This document shows positions 18,676-28,946 of a stretch of DNA of 64,000 nt, piece after piece. The DNA is from Micromonospora peucetia (lineage in GTDB: Bacteria; Actinomycetota; Actinomycetes; Mycobacteriales; Micromonosporaceae): NCBI RefSeq assembly GCF_900091625.1, contig NZ_FMIC01000002.1, forward strand, positions 5,952,001 through 6,016,000, in the 5' to 3' direction. Each line of letters begins with the position of its first letter. Position 1 is the first letter of the stretch. The notes under the pieces are model-generated. The model saw only the letters and a program-made list of their open reading frames with translations, had not been told where the DNA came from and did not search any database. The position numbers were made by a program, and so were the translations under genes.

Positions 18676-20796
18676 TTGCGATACAGACGGACAACGGCAG
18701 GTGTGTTCTCCGCCCTGCTCGCCGCCACCATGGTGGCGACGGCGGTGCCCGCTCAGGCGCAGCCGCAGCTCACCGCGGCCCAGCAGCAGGCGGAGCCGAA
18801 CCAGGTGCAGGGCCTCAAGGTCACCCAGGGCGACGGATACGCCACGCTGGCGTGGACCCTGGTGGACGGTGCCACCGACTACCAGATCGAGCGGACCCCC
18901 TACGCCGAGGACGGCACCCCCGGCACACCGGTGATCACCGGTGTCTGGCGCCCCAACCGCCAGATCAACAACACCGAGCCGACCTTCGCCGACGCCGGCT
19001 TCGTTCCCGGCAGCCGCTTCCAGTGGCGGGTCCGGGCCCGCTTCGGCACCGAGGCCCAGCCCTTCTCCGCACCGGTCAGCGGCGACACCCGGGCCCACTG
19101 GGGCAACCCGGGCACGCCGGGTGAGAACCTGCGTACCCAGTGGGAGGACACCCTGGGCGCGCAGTACACCAGCGACGTCAACGAGTACGCGTACACCGCC
19201 GCGATCGACGCGGCCAGCGACCGCGTCCGGGTGGTGGAGATCGGTCGCACCGTCCAGGACCGGCCGATCAACATGCTGGTCATCGGCTACCCCAAGCCGC
19301 CGGCGACCCCGAGCGCCGTGGCCGCGACCAACCCCCTGATGGTCAACTGCAACGTGCACGGCAACGAGCCGGGCGACCGCGAGGCCTGCCTGATCATGGC
19401 CCGGCAGTTGGCCTTCTCCAAGGACAGCAAGACCCTCGACCTGCTGTCGAAGACCACCATGCTGATCGTGCCGACGCTCAACGGCGACGGGCGGGCCAAC
19501 AACACCCGCGGCAACTCCACCGGTCAGGACCTCAACCGGGACCACTCGCTGATCCGCCAGCCGGAGACCCGCGCCCTCGCCGAGATGGTCCGCGACTACC
19601 GGCCGATCGCCGGCTACGACGGCCACGAGTACGGCAACGCCAACACCGGTGACCTGCCGATGCTGCCGCCTCGGCACCAGAACGTGGCGCAGGGGATCTT
19701 CGACGAGTCGCAGGACATGATCGAAGGCCACATGTACGGCCAGGGCGCCAAGGACGGCTGGTGGGCCTGCCCGTACGGCTGCACCTCCAACGCCACGGTG
19801 GGCCTCAGCGAAGAGACCATCCTGCGCAACACCCTCGGCCTGAAGAACGTCGTCAACTCCCTGCTGGAGCTGCGCAGCTCCGGCGGCCCGACGCGGCCGG
19901 ACGAGAGCAACACCGCGAACAACCGCCGGCGCAAGACGTACTCCGCGCTGTGGACGTTCAACGAGTTCTTCAAGTACCACGGCGCCAGCGTCAAGGACAT
20001 CACCAAGGCCCGCGCCGAGGCGATCACGTTCCAGTCCGCCAACGAGGGACGGATCGTGTTCCGGGGCTCCCGGAAGATCGAGGCGTACCCCGCCCCGCAC
20101 CCGGGTGAGGCCCCGCCGCCCGTGGACGCCCCCACCCCCGAGCGGATCCTCGAGCAGCCGCCGTGCGCGTACAAGCTGACCGAGGAGCAGTACAACGGTG
20201 CGCGTACCGACGGTCCGGACGGCAAGCGCACCACCGCCGCGCAGCGCATCGCCGCCCACGGCTGGCAGGTGGTCAAGGTCGCCGACGGCTACCTGGTTCC
20301 GCTGTCCCAGCCGCAGCGGGGCCTGATCCCGCTGCTGCTCGACGAGCAGGCCGTCGAGGGCCTGGTCGCCGGTGAGCGGATCGCCCCCACCCTGACCGGC
20401 ACCCGCAACGGTCCGCTGGTCGTCTCCGGCGTCGCCTGCCTCGACGGTGCCACCGTCCGGGGACCGATCCAGGTGCGCCCCGGCGCCACGCTGATCGTCA
20501 ACGGCAGCTCGCTCAACGGTCCGGTGAACGCCGTCGGCGCTGCCGGGGTCTTCATCACCGACAGCACGGTCAAGGGCCTGGTGCTCGCCACCGCCACCCA
20601 GGGCCCGGTCGTCCTGGTCGGCAACGAGCTGACCGGCCTGGTCGGCGTCTCCGCCGGCAAGGGCACGGCCCCGCTGGTGGCCGGCAACACCGTCAAGGGC
20701 TCGCTGACCTGCCTCGGCAACGCCGCGGCGCCGATGAACATGGAGGTCGCCAACACCGTGCGGGGCCTGAAGTTGGGCCAGTGCGCACGGCTGTGA
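18676..20796 (+). CDS. Secreted M14-family zinc carboxypeptidase
   Basis: A 706-residue exported peptidase. A signal peptide covers residues 1-27 (ending PAQAQ), followed by a fibronectin-like region (VTQGDGYATLAWTLVDGATD). The M14 domain has zinc ligands in NCNVHGNEPGDREACL (His and Glu of HxxE) and the third His in IAGYDGHEYGNAN. Residues about 560-706 are a repetitive beta-rich tail (DGATVRGPIQVRPG, GVFITDSTVKGLVL) like a polymer-forming or beta-helix domain. It probably trims peptides or proteins outside the cell. The start is TTG with GGAG 8 bp upstream. A strong hairpin follows the stop. Confidence 0.9.
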   Translation: MRYRRTTAGVFSALLAATMVATAVPAQAQPQLTAAQQQAEPNQVQGLKVTQGDGYATLAWTLVDGATDYQIERTPYAEDGTPGTPVITGVWRPNRQINNTEPTFADAGFVPGSRFQWRVRARFGTEAQPFSAPVSGDTRAHWGNPGTPGENLRTQWEDTLGAQYTSDVNEYAYTAAIDAASDRVRVVEIGRTVQDRPINMLVIGYPKPPATPSAVAATNPLMVNCNVHGNEPGDREACLIMARQLAFSKDSKTLDLLSKTTMLIVPTLNGDGRANNTRGNSTGQDLNRDHSLIRQPETRALAEMVRDYRPIAGYDGHEYGNANTGDLPMLPPRHQNVAQGIFDESQDMIEGHMYGQGAKDGWWACPYGCTSNATVGLSEETILRNTLGLKNVVNSLLELRSSGGPTRPDESNTANNRRRKTYSALWTFNEFFKYHGASVKDITKARAEAITFQSANEGRIVFRGSRKIEAYPAPHPGEAPPPVDAPTPERILEQPPCAYKLTEEQYNGARTDGPDGKRTTAAQRIAAHGWQVVKVADGYLVPLSQPQRGLIPLLLDEQAVEGLVAGERIAPTLTGTRNGPLVVSGVACLDGATVRGPIQVRPGATLIVNGSSLNGPVNAVGAAGVFITDSTVKGLVLATATQGPVVLVGNELTGLVGVSAGKGTAPLVAGNTVKGSLTCLGNAAAPMNMEVANTVRGLKLGQCARL

Positions 20797-20819
20797 CCTG
20801 CTGATTCCCGCCTGAACGA

Positions 20820-20858
20820 GGTGCCGGCAGGTCGGCGGTCCGCCGACCTGCCGGCACC
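20820..20858 (+). terminator. Perfect 19-bp inverted repeat, terminator
   Basis: Arms 20820-20838 and 20840-20858 are perfectly complementary around a single T, 24 bp after the M14 peptidase stop and 29 bp before the FAS1 gene. No U-tract follows, as is common for actinobacterial terminators. Confidence 0.75.
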
Positions 20859-20887
20859 CTTGCGTACGGTTCTGGAGTGGAGAAGAC

Positions 20888-21577
20888 GTGACCGACACCC
20901 GCACCCCGGGGCCGCGCCCCGGACCCCTGACCCGGGTCGTCCGCCGCCGGCGGGCGGCGACCGGGGCGGCCCTGGCCCTTCTGCTCGCGGCCACCGGGTG
21001 CACCGGCTCGTCGCAGGACCGGCCCTCCGCGACGCAGCGCACCGGCGACACCGCACCGGTCGCCGTCAGCGGACCGCTCTGCGACGCACTGCCCTCGGGC
21101 ACCGAGCCGGGTAGCCCGGGCTCGCTCGTGAACCAGTCCCCCGACCAGGCCCTCACCTGGATTCCCGTGCTCACCACGTTCGAGGCGGCGGTCCGGGCCA
21201 CCGGGATGGGCAAGGAACTCTCCGCCGCCGGAGGGCTGACCATCCTCGCCCCGACCGACGACGCCTTCCGGGCCAAGTTCTCCACCGCCAATCTCGACGA
21301 GCTGCTGCTCAAGGACACCGACACGCTGCGCGGGCTGCTGCGGGACCACCTGGTCGCCGGGGCGCGCCCGGTCGCCGAACTGGTGGCCGCCGGCTCCGTC
21401 ACCACCCTCGCCGGCACCACTCTCGCCGTCACCGCGGCCGAGCCGGGAGCCCGGCTGGCCGACCGGGCCGAGACGATCTGCGCCGACTACCAGGTCACCG
21501 GCGCCCGCATCCACGTGATCAACAAGGTGCTCGGCAGCCTGCCGGAGACCGCCCACGAGGAGGACCACCACCACTGA
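20888..21577 (+). CDS. FAS1 (fasciclin) domain lipoprotein
   Basis: A 229-residue surface lipoprotein: basic N-terminus, hydrophobic core and lipobox LAATGC with Cys38 as lipid anchor. Residues about 90-225 are one FAS1 domain with the two conserved blocks GLTILAPTDDAFRAKF and ARIHVINKVL, and LRGLLRDHLVAG between them. FAS1 domains mediate adhesion (compare mycobacterial MPT70/MPT83). The C-terminus ends EEDHHH, a His-rich tail. The GTG start lies 6 bp after GTGGAGAAG. It has its own terminator. Confidence 0.9.
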   Translation: MTDTRTPGPRPGPLTRVVRRRRAATGAALALLLAATGCTGSSQDRPSATQRTGDTAPVAVSGPLCDALPSGTEPGSPGSLVNQSPDQALTWIPVLTTFEAAVRATGMGKELSAAGGLTILAPTDDAFRAKFSTANLDELLLKDTDTLRGLLRDHLVAGARPVAELVAAGSVTTLAGTTLAVTAAEPGARLADRAETICADYQVTGARIHVINKVLGSLPETAHEEDHHH

Positions 21578-21592
21578 GTGGCCCGCCGACCC

Positions 21593-21639
21593 ACGACACC
21601 GGCCGCCGTCCCCTGAGCGGGGTCGGCGGCCGGTGTCGT
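21593..21639 (+). terminator. Stem-loop terminator after FAS1 gene
   Basis: ACGACACCGGCCGCCG (21593-21608) pairs perfectly with CGGCGGCCGGTGTCGT (21624-21639), with an inner CCCC/GGGG helper stem, 15 bp after the stop. Confidence 0.8.
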
Positions 21640-21849
21640 CGATGGCAGATCCACCCGACTGACCCGACCTGAACCTTCGGGTGTCCTCCGTCACCTTGGC
21701 CCTTTTCGAGATGCGCAATCGGGCTCGATGCCCTTTGCTTGTTCGCGGGGCGCGCCCGCGCGTCTCCCCCTCGGCCTCTCGGCCACTCCCACCACTGTCT
21801 CGCCGCCACCGATGCCGGCGCGTTCCACCATGCCTGGACGGAGATTGAT

Positions 21850-23241
21850 GTGACGACCCTGCGGGTCGACGAGCAGCCCACCACCAACCCGGGCCGGATC
21901 CACCGGCCCACCCTCACCTCCCGGCCCCAGGTCCCGACGCAGGCCGGATCGGGCACGCCCCCGCAGACCCGCCGCATCCTCATGCTCTCCTGGGAGTACC
22001 CGCCGGTCCTGGTCGGTGGCCTGGGCCGGCACGTGCACGCCCTGTCGGTGGCCCTGGCCGCCGCCGGGCACGAGGTCACCGTCGTCACCCGGCACGCCGA
22101 CGGCGCACCCCTGGAGGAGTACGCCGACGGCGTCCGAATCGTCCGCGCCGCCGAGGACCCGGTCACCTTCCCACTGGCCACCTCCTCCCTGCTGGCCTGG
22201 ACCATGGCGTTCAACCACACCCTCACCCGCGCCGCGCTACGCGCCACCGAGGCCGGCTGCTACGACGTCATCCACGCCCACGACTGGCTCGTCGCACACA
22301 CCGCGATGACCCTGCGCGAACACCTGGACATCCCGCTGGTCAGCACCATCCACGCCACCGAGGCCGGCCGGCACCAGGGCTGGCTTCCCGAGGAGATGAA
22401 CCGCACCATCCACGGCGTCGAGCAGTGGCTGGCCGGCGAGTCGGGCCGGGTGATCGTCTGCTCCGGCTACATGCGCGACGAGGTGACCGGGCTGTTCGGC
22501 GTACCGGCCGGCCGGGTCGACGTGGTGCCCAACGGGGTGGAGCCGCACCGCTGGCGGGTCCCGGCCGCCGCGGTGGCCAAGGCCCGCGCCCGGTTCGCCG
22601 GGGACGGACCGCTGGTCACCTTCGCCGGCCGGCTGGTCTACGAGAAGGGCGTGCAGCACCTGATCGCCGGTCTGCCCCGGCTGCGCGAGCGGCACCCCGG
22701 GCTGCGCGCCGTCATCGTCGGCGACGGTCCGTACCGCGGCGAACTGGAGGCCGAGGTGCACCGCCTGGGTCTCGGCGGCACGGTCAGCCTGCCGGGCTTC
22801 CTCGGCGGCACCGACCTGCCCGCCGTGATGGCCGCGTCGGACTGCTTCGCCGTGCCGAGCATCTACGAGCCGTTCGGCATGGTGGCCCTGGAGGGCGCCG
22901 CCGCCGGCGCACCCCTGGCCGTCGCCGCCACCGGCGGGCTGGCCGAGATCGTCGAGCCCGGCGTCACCGGGATGACCTTCCGGCCGCACGACCCGGACGG
23001 GCTGACCGACGCCGTCGACGCGCTGCTGTCGGACCGGGACCGGGCCCGTGAACTCGCCCGCCGGGCCCGCGTCATGGTGCACGAGCGGTACGGCTGGTCG
23101 GCCATCGCGCAGCGTACGGCCGCCGCCTACGCGGCGGCGATCACCACCGCCGGGGCGTTCGCCGCCGAACGGGTGACCCGGACCCGCGGCCTACCGGCTG
23201 TCGCCGAGGGCAACCTGCTGGCCGCCGCCGGCCTGCGCTGA
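21850..23241 (+). CDS. GT4-family glycosyltransferase (glycogen synthase-like)
   Basis: A 463-residue retaining glycosyltransferase with two Rossmann domains. The N-terminal domain has MLSWEYPPVLVGGLGRHVHA, YDVIHAHDWLVAHTA and STIHATEAGRHQG; the C-terminal GT1 domain has GRLVYEKGVQHLI, VIVGDGPYRGELE and the nucleotide-sugar loop PSIYEPFGMVALEGAAAG. This is the pattern of actinobacterial GlgA/GlgM-type alpha-glucan synthases, probably using ADP-glucose or a related donor, which would fit the trehalose/glycogen genes 4 kb away. The start is the GTG after GGAGATTGAT; longer in-frame starts lie in non-coding sequence. Confidence 0.88.
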   Translation: MTTLRVDEQPTTNPGRIHRPTLTSRPQVPTQAGSGTPPQTRRILMLSWEYPPVLVGGLGRHVHALSVALAAAGHEVTVVTRHADGAPLEEYADGVRIVRAAEDPVTFPLATSSLLAWTMAFNHTLTRAALRATEAGCYDVIHAHDWLVAHTAMTLREHLDIPLVSTIHATEAGRHQGWLPEEMNRTIHGVEQWLAGESGRVIVCSGYMRDEVTGLFGVPAGRVDVVPNGVEPHRWRVPAAAVAKARARFAGDGPLVTFAGRLVYEKGVQHLIAGLPRLRERHPGLRAVIVGDGPYRGELEAEVHRLGLGGTVSLPGFLGGTDLPAVMAASDCFAVPSIYEPFGMVALEGAAAGAPLAVAATGGLAEIVEPGVTGMTFRPHDPDGLTDAVDALLSDRDRARELARRARVMVHERYGWSAIAQRTAAAYAAAITTAGAFAAERVTRTRGLPAVAEGNLLAAAGLR

Positions 23242-23246
23242 GTTGT

Positions 23247-23291
23247 AAGGAAGGGCACCTCCTATTGCTTTCGTGGAGGAATGGCCCTTCC
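23247..23291. repeat. Dispersed palindromic repeat, copy 1 (GGAAGGGC family)
   Basis: GGAAGGGC (23249-23256) pairs with GCCCTTCC (23284-23291) and inner CCTCC with GGAGG, around an AT-richer loop. A related element with the same GGAAGGGCACCT arm occurs at 45921-45965. Both sit between convergent genes, so they may serve as terminators. Confidence 0.7.
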
Positions 23292-23329
23292 CCACCGGCG
23301 GTCGCCGGCGGTGGGTGCGGAGCGCGACA

Positions 23330-23372
23330 CGGCGGAGGCCGCCGACCCGGTGCGGGTCGGCGGCCTCCGCCG
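23330..23372. terminator. 19-bp stem terminator between convergent glycosyltransferase and gltA
   Basis: Arms 23330-23348 and 23354-23372 are perfectly complementary with a 5-nt GGTGC loop, 17 bp from the citrate synthase stop. Symmetric, so it can act on both strands. Confidence 0.8.
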
Positions 23373-23389
23373 TCGGTACGAGGTGGAAC

Positions 23390-24673
<1,284 letters not shown>

Positions 24674-24914
24674 GTTTCCCTCGCTTCGCCGGCAGATCTG
24701 CGTTGAATTGCCTTCGCTTTTACCGTAATCACGGTCGAGGAGATACCGCCCGTCGTGGTTCGGCGGTGAGGCATGCGTCACCCGTTTCCCGGCCAGCCGG
24801 CCGGGAAACCCGCCCATTTCAGGCACAAGGCCGGTGACGAGGCATGGGAACGCTACCGCCCCGCGCGCCCCCGCCGCCCCCGCCAGCCCCCGGCTACCCT
24901 CGCCCCCGCACGGT

Positions 24915-24969
24915 GATCATGAGGTTTACGTCTTGGGCAAGCGCGTTCCGGGACGCAACCCTCATGATC
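24915..24969. repeat. Palindromic element GATCATGAGG...CCTCATGATC in the gltA upstream gap
   Basis: A 10-bp perfect terminal inverted repeat (24915-24924 and 24960-24969), extended by a bulged AA/TT pair, encloses 35 bp. It is the only structured feature in the 342-bp gap 24674-25015, which otherwise holds the gltA promoter region and proline-codon-like low-complexity GC sequence. No target duplication is visible. Confidence 0.6.
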
Positions 24970-25015
24970 GACACCATCAGCACCGGGGCCGGGGGCCGGC
25001 GGGGGTGGGGTGGGG

Positions 25016-27181
25016 TCAGGAGAGGGTGAGGCGGCGCAGGGTGCCGTCGGGGGCGACGCGGTAGACGTCGAGGCGGTTGGTGCCGGCGTGGAAGAGCCGG
25101 TCGTCGGCGAGCAGGGCGGCGAACCGGCGCCCGCCGGCGTCACGGGGTACCACCGGGACGACCGCGCCGACCCGGCCGTTGACGGCGACCGCCAGCGGCG
25201 TGCCGTCGGGCACCTCGTCCGGCACGTCGCCCCAGACGGCGGCCGGCAGCCGCCCGGTGTCCGGGTCGACCGCACCGAAGCCGGCCAGGTCGGCGACGCG
25301 GGCGGTGCCGTCGGTCGGACGGTCTCCGACGGCGGTGCCCACCAGCGGGTGGGGCGCGGGCGGTGCGATCGGGGCCGGCACGCCGCCGGTGATCGGGATC
25401 GGCTGGCCGGGGCGATCGTGGAAGACCTTGCCCGCCTCGGCGCGCGGGGTCTGCCGGGCGGACCGGCCGTCGACCGGCCACGGGAGCCGGATGGCCGCCT
25501 CGTCGGCGATGGTGGGCAGCAGGTCGACATGCTGCCAGTTCCGGTCGTCTATCCGCCCGGCGCGCTGGCCCGGGGTCTTGACGAACGTCGGCACCCAGGC
25601 GACCTCGCCGGGGGCGGCCCGGATGGCGTCCATCCCCCGGCCCTGCACGCCCGGGGTGAAACTGACGCCGTGGTCGGCGGTGACCACCAGCAGGGACTGG
25701 TCGTAGAGTCCGGTGGCCCGCAGGGTGCGCAGCGTCTCCCCGATCAGCCGGTCGGTGTAGCCGAGCTGTGCGAGGTGCCGCTGGCGGGCCAGTTCCGTCC
25801 AGCCGTCGCCGTCGTTCGGCAGGTCGTCCGGGGCGTCGTAGCGCACCCCCGACGGCAGGTACGCCCACGGTGAGTGCGGCATCAACAGGTGCAGGAAGTG
25901 CAGGGTGGGCCGGGACGCCGGCCGCAGCCCGGCGAGGAAGCTGGTGAACCGGGCCGGCTGGTTGTCGTTCAGGCTGTCCCAGCGGAACTTCGGGTCCGCC
26001 GGCACCGGCTCGGCGGCGTCGATGCCCGCCTCCGCGCGGGTGCGCTCGCGGTACGAGTCCTCCGGGTCGACCCGGCTGTCGACCGGGGCGGTCACCTGGC
26101 GCAGCAGCCCGCCGGCCTGCCGGAGGAGCACGCCCATCCCCTGCTCCGGGCTGACCGGCTGCTCGCAGCGGCTGGGCGGGCAGAGCCGGGTGATGCTCTC
26201 CTCGGCGCGGACGTCGTACAGGCCGCCGAAGGCGGTGAAGAGGTTGTCCGGGTACTGCGAGTAGTGCGGCGCCGACTCCCGCTGCGGGTACCGGCCGGTG
26301 AGCATCGCCGGCAGCGCGTAGGGCGTCCAGCCGCTGACACCGGTGGCGTTGCGGTACCAGGTGGAGCCGCCGGCCAGCTCGGCGAAGTGCGGGAACCGGG
26401 CGGCGTCGATCCGCCCGTCCGGGCCGAGCAGGGAGACCAGGGGCAGCTCGTCGAGGACCAGCACGACCACCGGCGGATGGTTGCCGGGCCCGGCCACCCC
26501 GGTGGCGCCGCCCTCGCCCCGGGGCAGCACCACCGTCGAGGTGGGCGAGGCGAACACGAACAACCCGACGAAGAGCAGTGGTCCGGCCGCCGCCAGCCGC
26601 AGCGCGCGCCCGGGCGCGCGCCACCGCCGGTGCGCGGCGGCCCCGGCGGCGCCGGCCAGCGCGGCGAGCAGCAGCAGCGGTACGCCCCGCAGCGGCGTAC
26701 CGTGCCGGCCGACCTGCACAGCCAACGCGGCGAGCAACAGGCCGACCAGCAGGGTGTGTGTCGCCGACCGGGTGGTGCGTCCGGCCAGCCGGGACAGCGC
26801 GCCGAGCAACGCCACGGCGACGGTGGGCACCAGCGCGACCAGCGCCACCAGCAGCAGGATCTCCCCGCGGTCCGCCCGGTGGAACAGGAAGAAGTCGGGG
26901 CTGCGCCCGAGGACGTCCAGCAACGGCTGGGTGACCACGAGCCCGACCAGCCCTGTCACCTCGGCCAGCCGGCCGAGTTCGGCCAGCCAGCCGGCCCGTC
27001 CGGCCCGGTCGTGCCGGCCCGCTGAGCCGCCGGGACCGGACCGGCCGGACGGGTCACCGGGACCGGACCCACCGGCCGGATTGCCGGAAGCGGGCTGGCC
27101 GGGCAGGTCACCGGGACCGGACCCACCGGCCGGGTCGGGTGCCGGCTGCGGGGTGGGCGGGTCGGGCGGCGGCTCAGCCAC
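25016..27181 (-). CDS. Membrane-anchored sulfatase / alkaline-phosphatase superfamily protein
   Basis: A 721-residue protein. A Pro/Gly-rich N-terminal segment with imperfect repeats (PAGGSGPGD twice) leads into about four or five transmembrane helices (about 95-230), followed by a large extracytoplasmic sulfatase-fold domain: VVVLVLDELPLVSL (metal-binding Asp), NATGVSGWTPYALPAMLTG (Thr in the nucleophile position, as in phosphoglycerol/phosphoethanolamine transferases) and LLVVTADHGVSF (Asp-His ligands). Likely transfers or removes a phosphate-linked group on an envelope polymer or lipid. The GTG start overlaps the methyltransferase stop (GTGGCTGA). Confidence 0.82.
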   Translation of the reverse strand: MAEPPPDPPTPQPAPDPAGGSGPGDLPGQPASGNPAGGSGPGDPSGRSGPGGSAGRHDRAGRAGWLAELGRLAEVTGLVGLVVTQPLLDVLGRSPDFFLFHRADRGEILLLVALVALVPTVAVALLGALSRLAGRTTRSATHTLLVGLLLAALAVQVGRHGTPLRGVPLLLLAALAGAAGAAAHRRWRAPGRALRLAAAGPLLFVGLFVFASPTSTVVLPRGEGGATGVAGPGNHPPVVVLVLDELPLVSLLGPDGRIDAARFPHFAELAGGSTWYRNATGVSGWTPYALPAMLTGRYPQRESAPHYSQYPDNLFTAFGGLYDVRAEESITRLCPPSRCEQPVSPEQGMGVLLRQAGGLLRQVTAPVDSRVDPEDSYRERTRAEAGIDAAEPVPADPKFRWDSLNDNQPARFTSFLAGLRPASRPTLHFLHLLMPHSPWAYLPSGVRYDAPDDLPNDGDGWTELARQRHLAQLGYTDRLIGETLRTLRATGLYDQSLLVVTADHGVSFTPGVQGRGMDAIRAAPGEVAWVPTFVKTPGQRAGRIDDRNWQHVDLLPTIADEAAIRLPWPVDGRSARQTPRAEAGKVFHDRPGQPIPITGGVPAPIAPPAPHPLVGTAVGDRPTDGTARVADLAGFGAVDPDTGRLPAAVWGDVPDEVPDGTPLAVAVNGRVGAVVPVVPRDAGGRRFAALLADDRLFHAGTNRLDVYRVAPDGTLRRLTLS

Positions 27182-28598
27182 CCACGACCGCCGTGTAGAG
27201 CGTCCGGGTGCCCGAGGGCAGGTCGAGCCGGCGCGCGATCCGGCAGCGTGCGGCGAGCAGCCGCTCGAACTCGGCCGGCCGGTAGTCGGGGAAGAGCCCC
27301 TCGGGCTTGTTGGCCAGCAGCCGTCGGGCCATCGGGTCCTCCGGGTGGACGAACTCCACCACCACGCGGGCGCCGGGGGCGGCGAGCCCGACGAGCCAGT
27401 CGAGTACCTCGGGCAGCGGCACGTTTCGCCCGATCGCCAGGTGGTGCACCACGGCCAGGGCGAGCACCGCGTCGGCGCCGGCCCGGTCGGCGAACGAGGC
27501 CCGCTCGACGCCACGCCAACCGCCGCCGGGCGACGGGTCGGCGAGGTCCATCACCAGGGGCAGGATCCGCCGCTCCCCCTGCGCGCGCAGTTCCCGGTAG
27601 AGCCCGTCCACCACGGCCGGGTCCTGCTCGACCGCTACGACGTAGTCGGCGTGCCGGGAGGCGAGCCGGGCGTACCGGCCGTCGTTGGCGCCGAGGTCCA
27701 GGGCCAGGCGGGGCCGCGGGCCGTCGGCCAGCGCCTCGGCGACGAAGCGTTCCTTCGCGGCCCGGTCGTCCGCCGTGTAGGCGCAGGTGCGCTGGTAGTC
27801 GACCCAGTGGCTGGCCGCCGGACGGTGTTCCAGCCGCCGGACGAGCTTCTCGATCCCGCGTACGGTGGCCAGCGCCAGCTCCCGGGAGTAGCCGGCCGCC
27901 CGCAGCTGGGATCGGACGTCGGCGGTGCTGGCCCGCGCGTTGCGCCGCTGCATCGCGCCGTGCAGGTGCACGTGGGTGAGCACGCCGGGCAGCAACCGGC
28001 GGGTGCCGCCGAACAGTCGACGCATCTGGTCGGGCTCGATGCCGTCGACCCGGGCGCGCAGCCAGGGCTGGAAGTCCAGCCCGAGGTGGGCGCCGAGCAG
28101 CAGCGGGTAGAGCAGCGTCTGACAGAACTGCCGGTACCCGGCCCAGGGCTCGCCGTCGCGTGCCGGGGTGAACGAGCCGACGTCGATGAAGACCGGTTCG
28201 GCACCCCGCCACTGGAGGTTGTAGGCCGAGCCGTCCTTGGTGGTGAAGCCGGCCGGCAGCGCCGCCCGCAGGATCTCCAGGTGCAGCAGCGCCGCGTCGC
28301 GGAGCATGGTGAAGGACCACTCGTACGGGTGGGAGACGAACGGGATGCGCTCGTGACGGAGGACGGCGGCCCACCGGTCCCCCGACGGCACGGCCGGCGG
28401 CTCGACCGCCTCGGTGCCGCACACCTTGCCGGCGGCGAGCAGCGGCGGGAAGAACTCGCTGGTGGCCAGGGCACGCCAGTCCCCGGCGGCCTGCTCGTCC
28501 AGCCCTCGCAGCACGTCGCCGTCGAGATGGAAGACCCGGTTGGCGGGGTCACGGAAGGAGCCTGGCTCGGTGCGCAGACCGGTGCGGGGGTTCCCCAT
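27174..28598 (-). CDS. Class I SAM-dependent methyltransferase (NoeA-like)
   Basis: A 474-residue protein. The N-terminal half (about 1-230) carries VSHPYEWSFTMLRDAALLHL and DGSAYNLQWRGAEPVFIDVG, a region typical of NoeA/nodulation-type methyltransferases; the C-terminal half is a Rossmann methyltransferase with motif I LALDLGANDGRYARL and ADAVLALAVVHHLAIG. It probably methylates a sugar or lipid-linked substrate. It is preceded by a tiny membrane protein (stop 8 bp upstream) and overlaps the sulfatase-like gene downstream. Confidence 0.85.
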   Translation of the reverse strand: MGNPRTGLRTEPGSFRDPANRVFHLDGDVLRGLDEQAAGDWRALATSEFFPPLLAAGKVCGTEAVEPPAVPSGDRWAAVLRHERIPFVSHPYEWSFTMLRDAALLHLEILRAALPAGFTTKDGSAYNLQWRGAEPVFIDVGSFTPARDGEPWAGYRQFCQTLLYPLLLGAHLGLDFQPWLRARVDGIEPDQMRRLFGGTRRLLPGVLTHVHLHGAMQRRNARASTADVRSQLRAAGYSRELALATVRGIEKLVRRLEHRPAASHWVDYQRTCAYTADDRAAKERFVAEALADGPRPRLALDLGANDGRYARLASRHADYVVAVEQDPAVVDGLYRELRAQGERRILPLVMDLADPSPGGGWRGVERASFADRAGADAVLALAVVHHLAIGRNVPLPEVLDWLVGLAAPGARVVVEFVHPEDPMARRLLANKPEGLFPDYRPAEFERLLAARCRIARRLDLPSGTRTLYTAVVGG

Positions 28599-28606
28599 CG
28601 GCCGGG

Positions 28607-28756
28607 TCAGCGCTGGTCGGTGGGCTGGCGGCGGAACCGGTCGACCAGTCGCCGCCAGTAGAGCTTGGCCGCCACCGCGGCGCCGGCCACCCCGCCGACC
28701 ACCGCCTGCACGATCAGGCTGCCAGACCCCGCGTCCAGGTAGGCCAGGTGTTCCAC
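28607..28756 (-). CDS. Tiny membrane protein, first gene of methyltransferase/sulfatase operon
   Basis: A 49-residue protein beginning MEHLAYLDAGSGSLIVQAVV (GTG read as Met), with one transmembrane helix (about 11-30, Gly/Ala-rich GGVAGAAVAAKLYW) and a basic tail. Small proteins with the LDAGSGS motif near such a helix recur beside membrane sulfatase-like genes in bacteria, where their role is unknown. GGAAGGAG lies 7 bp before the GTG; a longer in-frame ATG at 28801 would lack this. It ends 8 bp before the methyltransferase start. Confidence 0.75.
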   Translation of the reverse strand: MEHLAYLDAGSGSLIVQAVVGGVAGAAVAAKLYWRRLVDRFRRQPTDQR

Positions 28757-28946
28757 CGTCTGCTCCTTCCCTCGCGTCTCGCCACCGGCGTACGCAGGCA
28801 TGACCCTTTTACGGGTTTTGCCTGGAAAGCCGGACTTGTCTCACACGCTACGCCGATCGTCCCGATCGTGAGGGCCACACCCGGCACTCCGTCCGGTGTC
28901 CGTTTCGTTCAAGACGCCTGCCCCGGACGGTCCTACCGTGGAGGCC

